Made by a program: the position numbers and the translations under genes | Assembly: GCA_910579425.1 (NCBI GenBank) | Contig: CAJTVL010000004.1 | Coordinates: 39,207 to 103,206 of the forward strand | Direction: 5' to 3' | Length of the DNA stretch: 64,000 nucleotides | Source of the DNA: an uncultured Lachnospiraceae bacterium | Lineage (GTDB): Bacteria > Bacillota > Clostridia > Lachnospirales > Lachnospiraceae | Notes under the pieces: generated by a model | The model's input: the letters and a program-made list of their open reading frames with translations, nothing else | Told to the model about the DNA's origin: nothing | Database searches by the model: none | In this document: one piece after another, positions 15,505 to 23,929 of the stretch | Layout of the letters: each line of letters opens with the position of its first letter | How positions within the stretch are numbered: position 1 is the first letter of the stretch

Positions 15505-16602
15505 ATGAAACTAGGCATCGTAGGCCTGCCCAATGTAGGCAAAAGCACCTTATTTAATTCCCTCACAAAAGCAGGGGCGGAATCCGCTAATTATCCGTTT
15601 TGTACCATCGCCCCCAATGTGGGGATTGCCGTGGTGCCGGACGAGCGGCTAAAGCTCTTGGGAGATATGTACCACTCGAAGAAAGTAACCCCTGCGGTAA
15701 TCGAATTTGTAGACATTGCCGGGCTGGTAAAGGGGGCTTCTAAAGGAGAAGGTCTTGGAAACCAGTTTCTGAGCCATATCAGGGAGGTGGACGCGGTCGT
15801 CCATGTGGTGCGCTGCTTTGAGGATTCCAACGTGGTGCATGTGGACGGGAGTATTGATCCTTTGAGGGATATTGAAACCATAGACCTGGAGCTGATTTTT
15901 TCCGATCTGGAGGTATTGGAGCGCAGAATTGCCAAAACCGGCAAGGCTGCCCGGATGGACAAGACACTGGCCGGGGAGGCGGCTCTTCTGGATGCGCTTA
16001 AAAGCCATTTGGAGGCGGGAAAGCCCGTCAGAAACTTTGAGCCGGAGGATGAAGATCAGGCGGCTCTTCTTGCCTCCTTTAACCTGCTGACCAGTAAGCC
16101 GGTGATTTTTGCGGCAAATGTGGGAGAGGACGATTTAGCGGACGACGGGGCAACAAACCAGGGCGTAAAGGCGGTGCGGGAATTTGCCGCCCAAAACGGC
16201 AGCGAGGTCTTTGTGATCTGCGCCCAGATCGAGCAGGAGATCGCGGAGCTGGACGAGGATGAGCGTGCCATGTTCCTGGAGGATCTGGGACTTTCCCAGT
16301 CCGGCCTTGAAAAACTGATCAAAGCCAGCTATCATCTTTTGGGCCTCCACAGCTTTTTGACCGCAGGGGAAGACGAGACCAGGGCATGGACCATTAAGCT
16401 TGGAACCAAAGCGCCCCAGGCCGCGGGTAAGATACATACCGACTTCGAGAGAGGCTTTATCAAGGCGGAGGTGGTCAATTACCAGGATCTGCTCAGGGAA
16501 GGCTCCCTTGCGGCCGCCAGAGAAAAGGGGCTGGTAGGTATGGAAGGAAAAGACTATGTGGTGAAGGACGGGGATGTAATGCTTTTTCGGTTTAATGTAT
16601 AA
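15505..16602 (+). CDS. ychF: Redox-regulated ATPase YchF (Obg-like)
   Basis: 365-residue translation-associated P-loop ATPase of the Obg family. P-loop GLPNVGKSTLFN at residues 5-16, switch region DIAGLVKGASKGEGLGN, and a C-terminal TGS domain (TAGEDETRAWTIKLGTKAPQAAGKIH). YchF binds ribosomes and prefers ATP over GTP. The full length is normal for the family. AAGGAGG lies upstream with a slightly long spacing. It marks a return to typical chromosomal composition after the accessory island. Confidence 0.96.
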   Translation: MKLGIVGLPNVGKSTLFNSLTKAGAESANYPFCTIAPNVGIAVVPDERLKLLGDMYHSKKVTPAVIEFVDIAGLVKGASKGEGLGNQFLSHIREVDAVVHVVRCFEDSNVVHVDGSIDPLRDIETIDLELIFSDLEVLERRIAKTGKAARMDKTLAGEAALLDALKSHLEAGKPVRNFEPEDEDQAALLASFNLLTSKPVIFAANVGEDDLADDGATNQGVKAVREFAAQNGSEVFVICAQIEQEIAELDEDERAMFLEDLGLSQSGLEKLIKASYHLLGLHSFLTAGEDETRAWTIKLGTKAPQAAGKIHTDFERGFIKAEVVNYQDLLREGSLAAAREKGLVGMEGKDYVVKDGDVMLFRFNV

Positions 16603-16675
16603 AAAGAGACGGCGTGCCGGATGATAAGCTTCTTCCGGCGGCAGGCCCCTGTTTTTGAAAGGAATATGTAGAAGT

Positions 16676-17536
16676 ATGGAGATCATGGATATTGCTTTTC
16701 CCAATCTGGGGATTTACCTGAGAAACATGCCCAAGAGCTTTACGGTATTCGGTTTCGAGATCGCCCTTTACGGGGTGATTATCGGTATTGGAGTGATCGC
16801 CGGAATCCTGATGGCGGCAAGGCAGGCAAAGGTGACAGGACAGGATCCGGATTTGTATTGGGATTTTTCCATCTATGCGGTGATTCTCTCTGTGGTCGGC
16901 GCAAGAATTTACTATGTGATATTTGAGTGGGACATGTACAAAGACAACCTACTGAAAATTTTTAACATCAGGGAGGGAGGGCTGGCTATTTACGGAGGTG
17001 TGATTGCCGGTTTCAGCACCTTATTTGTGTATGCGGCGCTGAAAAAGCAAAAAGCCTTCCGGATGGCGGATACGGCCGTGACAGGGCTGATTTTGGGCCA
17101 GGCCATCGGAAGATGGGGGAACTTTACCAACCGTGAGGTGTTCGGAGAGTATACCGATAATCTCCTGGCTATGCGGCTTCCTGTAGCGGCGGTGAGGGAG
17201 AGGGACATTTCCGAGTCTATCCTGGCGCATATGGGAGAGGGAATCAACTATATTCAGGTGCATCCCACTTTCTTATATGAAAGCCTGTGGAATTTAGGCG
17301 TTCTTGTCCTGATGCTGGTTTACTGGAAACACAAAAAATTTGACGGAGAGATTGCCCTTCTTTACCTGGGAGGCTATGGCCTGGGGCGGGCCTGGATTGA
17401 AGGAATCCGGACAGACCAGCTTTTTATTCCCGGCACCGTTTATCCGGTATCCCAGGTGCTTGCAATTCTTCTCTTTGCGGGAGCTGTCCTTTGTGATCTG
17501 ATCGTGAGGCGCAGAAAGAAAAAAAGCCCTGCATAA
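16676..17536 (+). CDS. lgt: Prolipoprotein diacylglyceryl transferase Lgt
   Basis: Integral membrane enzyme that moves diacylglycerol from phosphatidylglycerol to the lipobox cysteine of prolipoproteins, such as the binding protein in this window. 286 residues with about seven helices; the signature GRWGNFTNREVFG is present, as are the ALYGVIIGIG first helix and the VHPTFLYESLWN segment. I chose ATG 16676, about 12 bases after GAAAGGA; an in-frame TTG at 16655 would overlap that site. The gene lies 73 bases after ychF and may share its transcript. Confidence 0.95.
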   Translation: MEIMDIAFPNLGIYLRNMPKSFTVFGFEIALYGVIIGIGVIAGILMAARQAKVTGQDPDLYWDFSIYAVILSVVGARIYYVIFEWDMYKDNLLKIFNIREGGLAIYGGVIAGFSTLFVYAALKKQKAFRMADTAVTGLILGQAIGRWGNFTNREVFGEYTDNLLAMRLPVAAVRERDISESILAHMGEGINYIQVHPTFLYESLWNLGVLVLMLVYWKHKKFDGEIALLYLGGYGLGRAWIEGIRTDQLFIPGTVYPVSQVLAILLFAGAVLCDLIVRRRKKKSPA

Positions 17537-17630
17537 AATAAATTTTCTTATCATGAATAGCAAAATGTAGTGCGGAGGATATTTTATAGTCCTATATATG
17601 GTATAAACAGAATAAGGTCGGTCGGAAGAA

Positions 17631-17662
17631 AGCCTTGCAGATAAAACTGCAGGGCTTTTTTT
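17631..17662 (+). terminator. Rho-independent terminator after lgt
   Basis: AGCCTTGCAG pairs with CTGCAGGGCT (one G-T pair) around a 6-base loop, followed by TTTTTTT. Confidence 0.9.
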
Positions 17663-17664
17663 AC

Positions 17665-17693
17665 TTGCGCTGGGGGGAGATATGGGGTAAAAT
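17665..17693 (+). promoter_or_regulatory. Promoter of the dcw cluster
   Basis: TTGCGC (17665-17670), 17-bp spacer, TAAAAT (17688-17693). It begins right after the upstream terminator, and its start site would fall at the first MraZ repeat, which would let MraZ block it. Confidence 0.55.
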
Positions 17694-17700
17694 TGAATCT

Positions 17701-17748
17701 AAAGTGGTGGAAAGTGGTGGAAAGTGATAAATAAGTGGTAGAAAGTGG
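17701..17748 (+). promoter_or_regulatory. MraZ operator: five AAAGTG-type direct repeats
   Basis: AAAGTG(G) occurs at 17701, 17711 and 17721, then TAAGTGG at 17732 and AAAGTGG at 17742: period 10 with one 11-base step. Arrays of AAAGTGK-N3 upstream of mraZ are the known binding site of the MraZ ring. Two copies are extended to AAAGTGGTGG. Confidence 0.85.
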
Positions 17749-17852
17749 AACACTTGATCCTGATTTTCCGTGGCAGACCGCTTTGGAACGAAAGGCAGAA
17801 CAGGCCATCCGATTTTGGGAAGATGGATTGGCAGCATGGCAGGTGAACGCAT

Positions 17853-18284
17853 ATGTTTATGGGAGAATACAACCATACAATAGATGCCAAGGGCAGGCTC
17901 ATCATTCCCGCTAAATTCCGCGAAGTGTTAGGAGATGAATTCGTGGTGACAAAGGGGATGGACGGGTGCCTGTTTGTGTTCGACAATCCTGAATGGCAGG
18001 TTTTTGCAGATAAATTACGGGGATTACCCATGATTGATAAAGAGGCAAGACAATTTACCCGTTTTTTCTTAGCCGGCGCTGCCGGCGTGGAGGTGGACAA
18101 GCAGGGAAGGATCCTGCTTCCGGCAGTTCTCCGGGAATTTGCAGACATTACCAAAGACGTAGTTCTTGTGGGAGTGGGAAGCAGGGTGGAAATCTGGAGC
18201 AGGGAGAGATGGGAGGGTACTGTGACCTACCAGGATATGGAGGAGATTTCCCGACATATGGTGGATTTGGGAATCAGCTTTTAG
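17853..18284 (+). CDS. mraZ: Transcriptional regulator MraZ
   Basis: 143-residue protein with two SpoVT/AbrB-like domains: MGEYNHTIDAKGRLIIPAKFRE at the N-terminus and GVEVDKQGRILLPAVLREF in the second half, each carrying the DxKGR/DxQGR DNA-binding loop. MraZ forms a ring that binds the repeats upstream and controls the division and cell-wall cluster it heads. The start at ATG 17853 gives the usual MFMGEY opening. rsmH follows after 27 bases. Confidence 0.97.
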   Translation: MFMGEYNHTIDAKGRLIIPAKFREVLGDEFVVTKGMDGCLFVFDNPEWQVFADKLRGLPMIDKEARQFTRFFLAGAAGVEVDKQGRILLPAVLREFADITKDVVLVGVGSRVEIWSRERWEGTVTYQDMEEISRHMVDLGISF

Positions 18285-18311
18285 ATTAGAGTCAGCAAAC
18301 AAGGGGTTAAA

Positions 18312-19283
18312 ATGGCGTTTGAACACACATCTGTGCTGCTTAAGGAAACAATTGAAGGACTTGAGATAAAGCCCGAAGGAACTTATGTAGACGGCACCTT
18401 GGGGGGAGGCGGACATGCCCGGGAGATTGCGGCCTGTCTGGGAGAAGGCGGCAGACTGGTCGGTATTGACCAGGATGAAGCGGCGATCCGGGCTGCCGGG
18501 GAAAGGCTTGCCCCGTTTGGCGATCGGGTTACGATTATTCGAAGTAATTATCGGGATACCAAGGAGATACTTGCTTTGCTGGGAATCAGGGAAATTGACG
18601 GGATGCTGCTGGATTTGGGCGTATCCTCCTATCAGCTCGATACCCGGGAAAGAGGGTTTTCTTACCGGTTTGACACGCCCCTTGACATGCGGATGGATCA
18701 GAGGCAGCGTCTTACGGCGAAAGAGATTATAAACACTTATGAGGAGCGTGAACTGTTCCGGATCATCAGAGACTACGGAGAAGATAAATTTGCAAAAAAT
18801 ATTGCAAAGCATATTGTACAGGCGAGACAAAAAAAGCTTATAGAAACCACAGGAGAGTTAAATGAAATTATTAAGGCGGCAATCCCCGCAAAAATGAGAG
18901 CGGAAGGAGGACATCCCTCTAAGAGGACGTTTCAGGCAATCCGGATCGAATGCAACCGTGAGCTGGAAGTACTTAAGGAATCCATAGAAGAACTGATATG
19001 CCTTCTTGCTCCCGGGGGAAGGCTGTGCATTATCACCTTCCATTCCCTGGAAGACCGGATCGTCAAAACGGCTTTCAGGCAGGCGGCAAATCCCTGTATC
19101 TGCCCGCCTCAGTTCCCGGTATGTGTATGCGGGAGGGTGAGCGCGGGAGAGATTGTCACCGGAAAACCAATTTTGCCAAAAGAGGAGGAGCTTACAAATA
19201 ACCCCAGGGCCAAAAGTGCGAAGCTGAGAATTTTTCAAAAAAGTCAAAATCGAAAACAGGAGATTAAGATAGGAGAATTATAA
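18312..19283 (+). CDS. rsmH: 16S rRNA (cytosine(1402)-N(4))-methyltransferase RsmH
   Basis: 323-residue SAM-dependent enzyme that methylates C1402 in the 30S decoding centre. It begins [15 protein letters not shown]; the SAM motif is [14 protein letters not shown], followed by [20 protein letters not shown] and the C-terminal block [16 protein letters not shown]. The mraZ-rsmH-ftsL order is nearly universal. The ftsL-like gene starts two bases after its stop. Confidence 0.97.
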   Translation: MAFEHTSVLLKETIEGLEIKPEGTYVDGTLGGGGHAREIAACLGEGGRLVGIDQDEAAIRAAGERLAPFGDRVTIIRSNYRDTKEILALLGIREIDGMLLDLGVSSYQLDTRERGFSYRFDTPLDMRMDQRQRLTAKEIINTYEERELFRIIRDYGEDKFAKNIAKHIVQARQKKLIETTGELNEIIKAAIPAKMRAEGGHPSKRTFQAIRIECNRELEVLKESIEELICLLAPGGRLCIITFHSLEDRIVKTAFRQAANPCICPPQFPVCVCGRVSAGEIVTGKPILPKEEELTNNPRAKSAKLRIFQKSQNRKQEIKIGEL

Positions 19284-19284
19284 G

Positions 19285-19764
19285 ATGGCAGTAAACGGAA
19301 ATGACAGAAGAAGAACTGCATATAGGGAAAACGTTTATGTGCAGGGAAGTACTGCCAGAAAGCTGCAGGCTCTTCCGGCTTATGAGCAGGGCCGGCCCCA
19401 AAGAAAGATCAGTAACAGAACGCGCAGGAACAGAGAACGGGCCCTGCATATGAATATCGGAACCGTGCTTTCCATGGCAGTTGCGATGGTGGCGGCAGCG
19501 TTGATATTGACTGTGTATCTGACACTGCAGTCAGACATCACCAACAGTATTAAGCACATTGCATCTCTGGAAAGTACGTTGAATGATCTGAAAATGGAAA
19601 ATGACGAGAATTATAACCGGATTACAAGCAGTGTGGACTTGGAGGAGGTAAAAAGAATCGCCATACAGGAGCTTGGAATGCGTTACGCAGAAGAGGGACA
19701 GATCATCCGGTTTGACGGGGAAGGCAGCGACTACATCAGACAGGTCGGCGAAATACCGGATTAA
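19285..19764 (+). CDS. ftsL: FtsL-like cell division protein
   Basis: 159 residues: a basic cytoplasmic tail of about 55 residues, one transmembrane helix (TVLSMAVAMVAAALILTVYL), then a short extracellular coiled coil (IASLESTLNDLKMENDENY). FtsL pairs with DivIC and FtsQ/DivIB to activate septal FtsW and PBP. Sequence conservation in the family is low; the call rests on topology and the position between rsmH and the PBP gene. The overlap-free, two-base spacing shows tight operon structure. Confidence 0.88.
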   Translation: MAVNGNDRRRTAYRENVYVQGSTARKLQALPAYEQGRPQRKISNRTRRNRERALHMNIGTVLSMAVAMVAAALILTVYLTLQSDITNSIKHIASLESTLNDLKMENDENYNRITSSVDLEEVKRIAIQELGMRYAEEGQIIRFDGEGSDYIRQVGEIPD

Positions 19765-19773
19765 AAAGGGAAC

Positions 19774-22107
19774 ATGGTTATCAATATGAGAAACAGAAAA
19801 AAAGGCAACAGATTTACCATTAAAATGCAAAAAAAGCTGCTGGTAATGTTTCTGGTAATTCTGGCATCTTTTGTGGGGTTATCCTATCGCTTGTTTGCCA
19901 TCACCAGGGATCGGGGAGAGAAGTATAAAAAGCAGGTACTCTCCCAGCAGCGTTACGACAGCACCACCATCCCTTATAAACGGGGATCAATACTGGATAA
20001 AAACGGGAGTATTCTGGCCTCCAGCGAGAAGGTTTATAACGTGATCCTGGATGCGGTCGCGCTGACCGAAAAGGAGGAATATTTGGAGCCTACTCTGGAT
20101 GCCCTCAGAAGCCAGCTTGGAATCGATACGGGCCAGGTGCGCAGCTATGTAGAGGCAAATAAGGAAACCTCACGCTACAGGGTGCTGGCAAAGCGCTTAG
20201 AGTACGAGCAGATTAGCGGCCTTGTGGAGCTGATGAACGAAGAGGATTCCAAGGTAAAAGGGATCTGGTTTGAGGATGAGTACAAAAGGGTTTATCCTGG
20301 AGGAAGCCTTGCCTGCGATGTGATCGGATTTACCACCAATGACAATATAGGCTCCTATGGCCTTGAGGAATACTATAATGATATGCTCTCCGGCACCGCC
20401 GGCAGAGAATATGGCTATCTGAATGACGACTCGAATTTAGAGCGCACTACCATACCCGCAGAGGACGGCAACAGTATTGTCACCACCATTGATCTGAATA
20501 TCCAGAGAATTGTGGAGAAGTATCTTGCCAAATATAACGAGGAACGTAAGGACAAGGCCCATGAAGGGAACGGGGCCAACAATGTGGGCTGTATTATCAT
20601 GGATGTAAACAGCGGAGAAGTTCTGGCTATGGCCAGCTATCCTGTGTTTGACCTGAATGATACCAGAAATACCAATGCGCTGCTGGGAATGCGGCTTTTG
20701 GATAAGGAAGGAAAAAAGACGCAGGAATATATCAACGAGAGCAACCTCCATACCCTGGAGCAGGATCCTGATGTACTTTATCAGAATTTAAATGCGCTGT
20801 GGAAAAATTTCTGCATCAGCGATACCTACGAGCCGGGCTCCGTGGCAAAGCCCTTTACGGTGGCGGCAGGAATCGAGAGCGGAAGCATTACGGGAAATGA
20901 GGGCTACAACTGCGAGGGGAAGCTTTCGATCGGAGGACACGACATCAAATGCCACAACACATGGGGAGACGGATACCTGACGGTGGCACAGGGGATTGAG
21001 GTGTCCTGCAACGTCAATATGATGTATGTAGCCCAGGCTACAGGGATCGATACCTTTACGGAATTCCAGCATATTTTCAATATGGGGCTTAAAACCAATA
21101 TCGATCTGGCAGGAGAATCCCGGACGGCTGATCTTGTGTATAACGATACCAGCCTGGTCGGCCCTATGGGGCCCACAGAGCTCGCTACCGGCAGCTTCGG
21201 GCAGGGATATAACGTAACCATGATCGAGATGATCGCAGGCTTTTGTTCCCTGATCAACGGGGGGTATTATTATGAACCTCATATGGTCAGCAAGATCGTC
21301 AGCCCCTCCGGTGCCACGGTTCAGAATATTGAGCCGAGAATCCTGAAACAGACCATCTCCGAGACCACCTCGGACAAGGTGAGGGAGATGTGCAATCTGG
21401 TCGTGTCCGGGGAAAACGGCACCGGAAAAACCGCAAGGCCGGCGGGCTACATGATCGGAGGCAAGACCGGGACTGCGGAGACCCTTCCCAGAGGAAATAA
21501 GGAGTATGTGGTGTCCTTTTTGGGATATGCCCCCACAGATAACCCCCAGATTGCCATTTATGTGGTGGTAGACCGTCCCAACGAGATCGGCGATCTGCAG
21601 GCAGACGCCAAGTTTGCCACAAGAATTGTGAAGTCGATTCTCACGGAGGTTCTTCCTTACCTGGGGATTTTTATGACAGAAGAACTGACTGACAAGGAAC
21701 GGGAGGAGTTAGAGGCCCTTAAGATCGAAATCATGACCCCGGCCGCAGGCCAGGAAGGAGAGGATTCTTCCGGGGAAAACGCTTCCGGAGAAAGTCCGGA
21801 GGGCGAAGGCGGGGAAGGAACCGCGGGAGCGGAACCGGGAACCGAAGGGGAAGGAGAAGGAGAGGGCAGCAAGCCAAGACAGGAGCCCTGGAAGGACTTT
21901 CCCATAGATCCGGAAACCGGATATGCAAAGGATCCGGACACAGGCGCTTATGTAGATCCCGAGACAGGGGCCGTGCTGGGAGGAAGCTATGAAGGCGGTA
22001 TAGATCCAAACGCTTCGCCGGCGCCCACAATCTCGCCGCAGGGGGAAGCCTCTCCGTCTTCTTCGCCGGAAGCGTCCCCTTCACAGATGCCGCAGACAGG
22101 AGAATAA
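19774..22107 (+). CDS. Class B penicillin-binding protein (septal transpeptidase type) with long low-complexity tail
   Basis: 777-residue bitopic transpeptidase that cross-links peptidoglycan. One N-terminal transmembrane helix (LLVMFLVILASFVGLSYRLF), a dimerisation domain with YKRGSILDKNG, and the active-site motifs SVAK (serine nucleophile), SCN and KTGT, all intact. No PASTA domain is visible. About 130 residues after the catalytic domain form a tail rich in Glu, Gly, Ser and Pro, including the repeats DPETGYAKDPDTGAYVDPET. By position it corresponds to PbpB/FtsI. A strong hairpin terminator follows. The tail is unusual and presumably outside the membrane. Confidence 0.92.
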   Translation: MVINMRNRKKGNRFTIKMQKKLLVMFLVILASFVGLSYRLFAITRDRGEKYKKQVLSQQRYDSTTIPYKRGSILDKNGSILASSEKVYNVILDAVALTEKEEYLEPTLDALRSQLGIDTGQVRSYVEANKETSRYRVLAKRLEYEQISGLVELMNEEDSKVKGIWFEDEYKRVYPGGSLACDVIGFTTNDNIGSYGLEEYYNDMLSGTAGREYGYLNDDSNLERTTIPAEDGNSIVTTIDLNIQRIVEKYLAKYNEERKDKAHEGNGANNVGCIIMDVNSGEVLAMASYPVFDLNDTRNTNALLGMRLLDKEGKKTQEYINESNLHTLEQDPDVLYQNLNALWKNFCISDTYEPGSVAKPFTVAAGIESGSITGNEGYNCEGKLSIGGHDIKCHNTWGDGYLTVAQGIEVSCNVNMMYVAQATGIDTFTEFQHIFNMGLKTNIDLAGESRTADLVYNDTSLVGPMGPTELATGSFGQGYNVTMIEMIAGFCSLINGGYYYEPHMVSKIVSPSGATVQNIEPRILKQTISETTSDKVREMCNLVVSGENGTGKTARPAGYMIGGKTGTAETLPRGNKEYVVSFLGYAPTDNPQIAIYVVVDRPNEIGDLQADAKFATRIVKSILTEVLPYLGIFMTEELTDKEREELEALKIEIMTPAAGQEGEDSSGENASGESPEGEGGEGTAGAEPGTEGEGEGEGSKPRQEPWKDFPIDPETGYAKDPDTGAYVDPETGAVLGGSYEGGIDPNASPAPTISPQGEASPSSSPEASPSQMPQTGE

Positions 22108-22133
22108 GATTTTCAAATAAACCAAAGAGAATA

Positions 22134-22186
22134 ACCTCATGAAACGGGTAATAAATTATAATAACACCTGTTCCATGAGGTTTTTT
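22134..22186 (+). terminator. Terminator/attenuator hairpin overlapping the start of the second PBP gene
   Basis: ACCTCATG pairs with CATGAGGT, extended past one A-C mismatch by seven more pairs (22143-22149 with 22166-22172), a 16-base AT loop, and six T directly after. The T-run ends exactly at ATG 22187, and the likely ribosome site (GAGG) is in the 3' arm. It therefore could both stop read-through and hide the ribosome site of the next gene. Confidence 0.75.
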
Positions 22187-23917
22187 ATGGAAAATAGTAA
22201 AACCTACCACAGAAAGAAAATTGTCACCATCTTTTTTGGGAGTCTGGCCATCATACTGTTTCTTGCAGGGCGTCTGGGGTATCTGATGATCTTTGAGTCC
22301 GATTATTACACCCAAAAGGCCGATGAGCTTCATGAAAGGGAGAGGAGCATCAAAGCGGCGCGGGGAAGAATACTGGATGCCAACGGCACAGTGATTGCAG
22401 ATAACAAGACGGTCTGTACGATTTCCGTCATACATAACCAGATTAAGGAGCCGGATAAGGTGGTGGAGGTTTTAAGCAGGGAACTGGAGCTTTCGGAAGA
22501 TTATGTCCGTAAGCGGGTAGAAAAGTATTCCTCCATTGAGCGGATCAAAAGCAATGTGGGAAAAGAAAAGGGAGATGCAATCAGGGCCTACAATCTGGAA
22601 GGGGTGAAGGTGGATGAGGATTACAAACGTTACTATCCCTATGACAGCCTTGCCTCCAAGGTACTTGGCTTTACCGGAGGAGACAATCAGGGGATTATCG
22701 GCCTGGAGGTCAAATACGAGGAATATCTGCAGGGGCAGGAGGGAACGATCCTGACCGTGACGGATGCGCGGGGAGTGGAGATTGATGCCGCAGGCGAGGA
22801 GAGAATAGAGTCCGTACCGGGAAATGACCTCTATATCAGCCTGGATATGAATATCCAAAGCTACGCCACCCAGCTTGCAAAGCAGGTGATGGAGACCAAG
22901 GAGGCGGAGCGGGTGTCTATCCTGGTGATGAATCCTCAGAACGGGGAAATTATGGCTATGGTGGACGTGCCGGAATTTGACCTGAACAACCCCTACACCC
23001 TCCCGGAGGGAACGGATACGGAAAGCCTTACGGAAGAACAAAAGCAGGAAAAACTGAATCAGATGTGGAGGAACGGCTGTATCAACGATACCTATGAACC
23101 GGGTTCTACCTTTAAGATCATCACTGCCGCCGCCGGATTGGAGGAAGGTGTGGTGACCCCTGAAGACCGGTTTAGCTGCCCGGGATTTATTATGGTAGAG
23201 GACAGACGGATCCGCTGCCACAAAACCGTGGGGCACGGCGCTCAGAATTTTGTTGAGGCCACCATGAATAGCTGTAATCCGGTGTTTATTACGGTGGGGC
23301 TGCGGCTGGGAGTAGAGAAGTATTATCAATATTTTACCCGGTTTGGCCTTAAAAATAAAACCGGTGTGGATCTGCCCGGGGAAGCGGGAACCATTATGCA
23401 CAAAATGGAGGACATGAAGGCGGTGGAGCTTGCAACAGTCTCCTTCGGTCAGTCTTTCCAGATCACGCCCATACAGCTTGCCACGACAGTTTCTTCTATT
23501 ATTAATGGAGGAAACCGCGTAACCCCTCACTTTGCTGTGATGACGGCCGACCGGGAGGGGACGGAGATAAAAAGGTTCTCTTATCCGGTTACCGAGCATA
23601 TTGTATCAGAGGAAACCTCGGCTACCATGCGGATGATTTTAGAGCAGGTGGTGGAGAGCGGTTCGGGAAAAAACGGATATGTAGAAGGGGCCAGGGTAGG
23701 CGGCAAGACAGCAACCAGCCAGACGCTTCCAAGAGGGAGCGGGCGGTATATTGCATCCTTTCTGGGCTTTGCTCCGGCAAATGATCCTCAGGTATTGGCC
23801 CTTGCCATTGTGCATACGCCCCAGGGAACCTATTATGGCAGTCAGGTGGCAGCGCCGGTAGTGCGGCAGCTTTTTGAAAATATTCTTCCTTATTTGGAAA
23901 AAATGGATTATAATTGA
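22187..23917 (+). CDS. spoVD: Class B penicillin-binding protein, SpoVD-like
   Basis: 576-residue transpeptidase with an N-terminal transmembrane helix (IFFGSLAIILFLAGRLGYLMI), dimerisation domain (ARGRILDANG) and catalytic motifs STFK and SCN. The third motif reads K507-T-A-T instead of KTGT. By position (between the first PBP and mraY) and sequence it resembles SpoVD, which makes spore cortex peptidoglycan. No PASTA domain. I chose ATG 22187 because the upstream in-frame ATGs at 22139 and 22175 lie inside a terminator-like hairpin; an earlier start cannot be excluded. mraY follows after 12 bases. Confidence 0.88.
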   Translation: MENSKTYHRKKIVTIFFGSLAIILFLAGRLGYLMIFESDYYTQKADELHERERSIKAARGRILDANGTVIADNKTVCTISVIHNQIKEPDKVVEVLSRELELSEDYVRKRVEKYSSIERIKSNVGKEKGDAIRAYNLEGVKVDEDYKRYYPYDSLASKVLGFTGGDNQGIIGLEVKYEEYLQGQEGTILTVTDARGVEIDAAGEERIESVPGNDLYISLDMNIQSYATQLAKQVMETKEAERVSILVMNPQNGEIMAMVDVPEFDLNNPYTLPEGTDTESLTEEQKQEKLNQMWRNGCINDTYEPGSTFKIITAAAGLEEGVVTPEDRFSCPGFIMVEDRRIRCHKTVGHGAQNFVEATMNSCNPVFITVGLRLGVEKYYQYFTRFGLKNKTGVDLPGEAGTIMHKMEDMKAVELATVSFGQSFQITPIQLATTVSSIINGGNRVTPHFAVMTADREGTEIKRFSYPVTEHIVSEETSATMRMILEQVVESGSGKNGYVEGARVGGKTATSQTLPRGSGRYIASFLGFAPANDPQVLALAIVHTPQGTYYGSQVAAPVVRQLFENILPYLEKMDYN

Positions 23918-23929
23918 GAGGTGCAGGTT

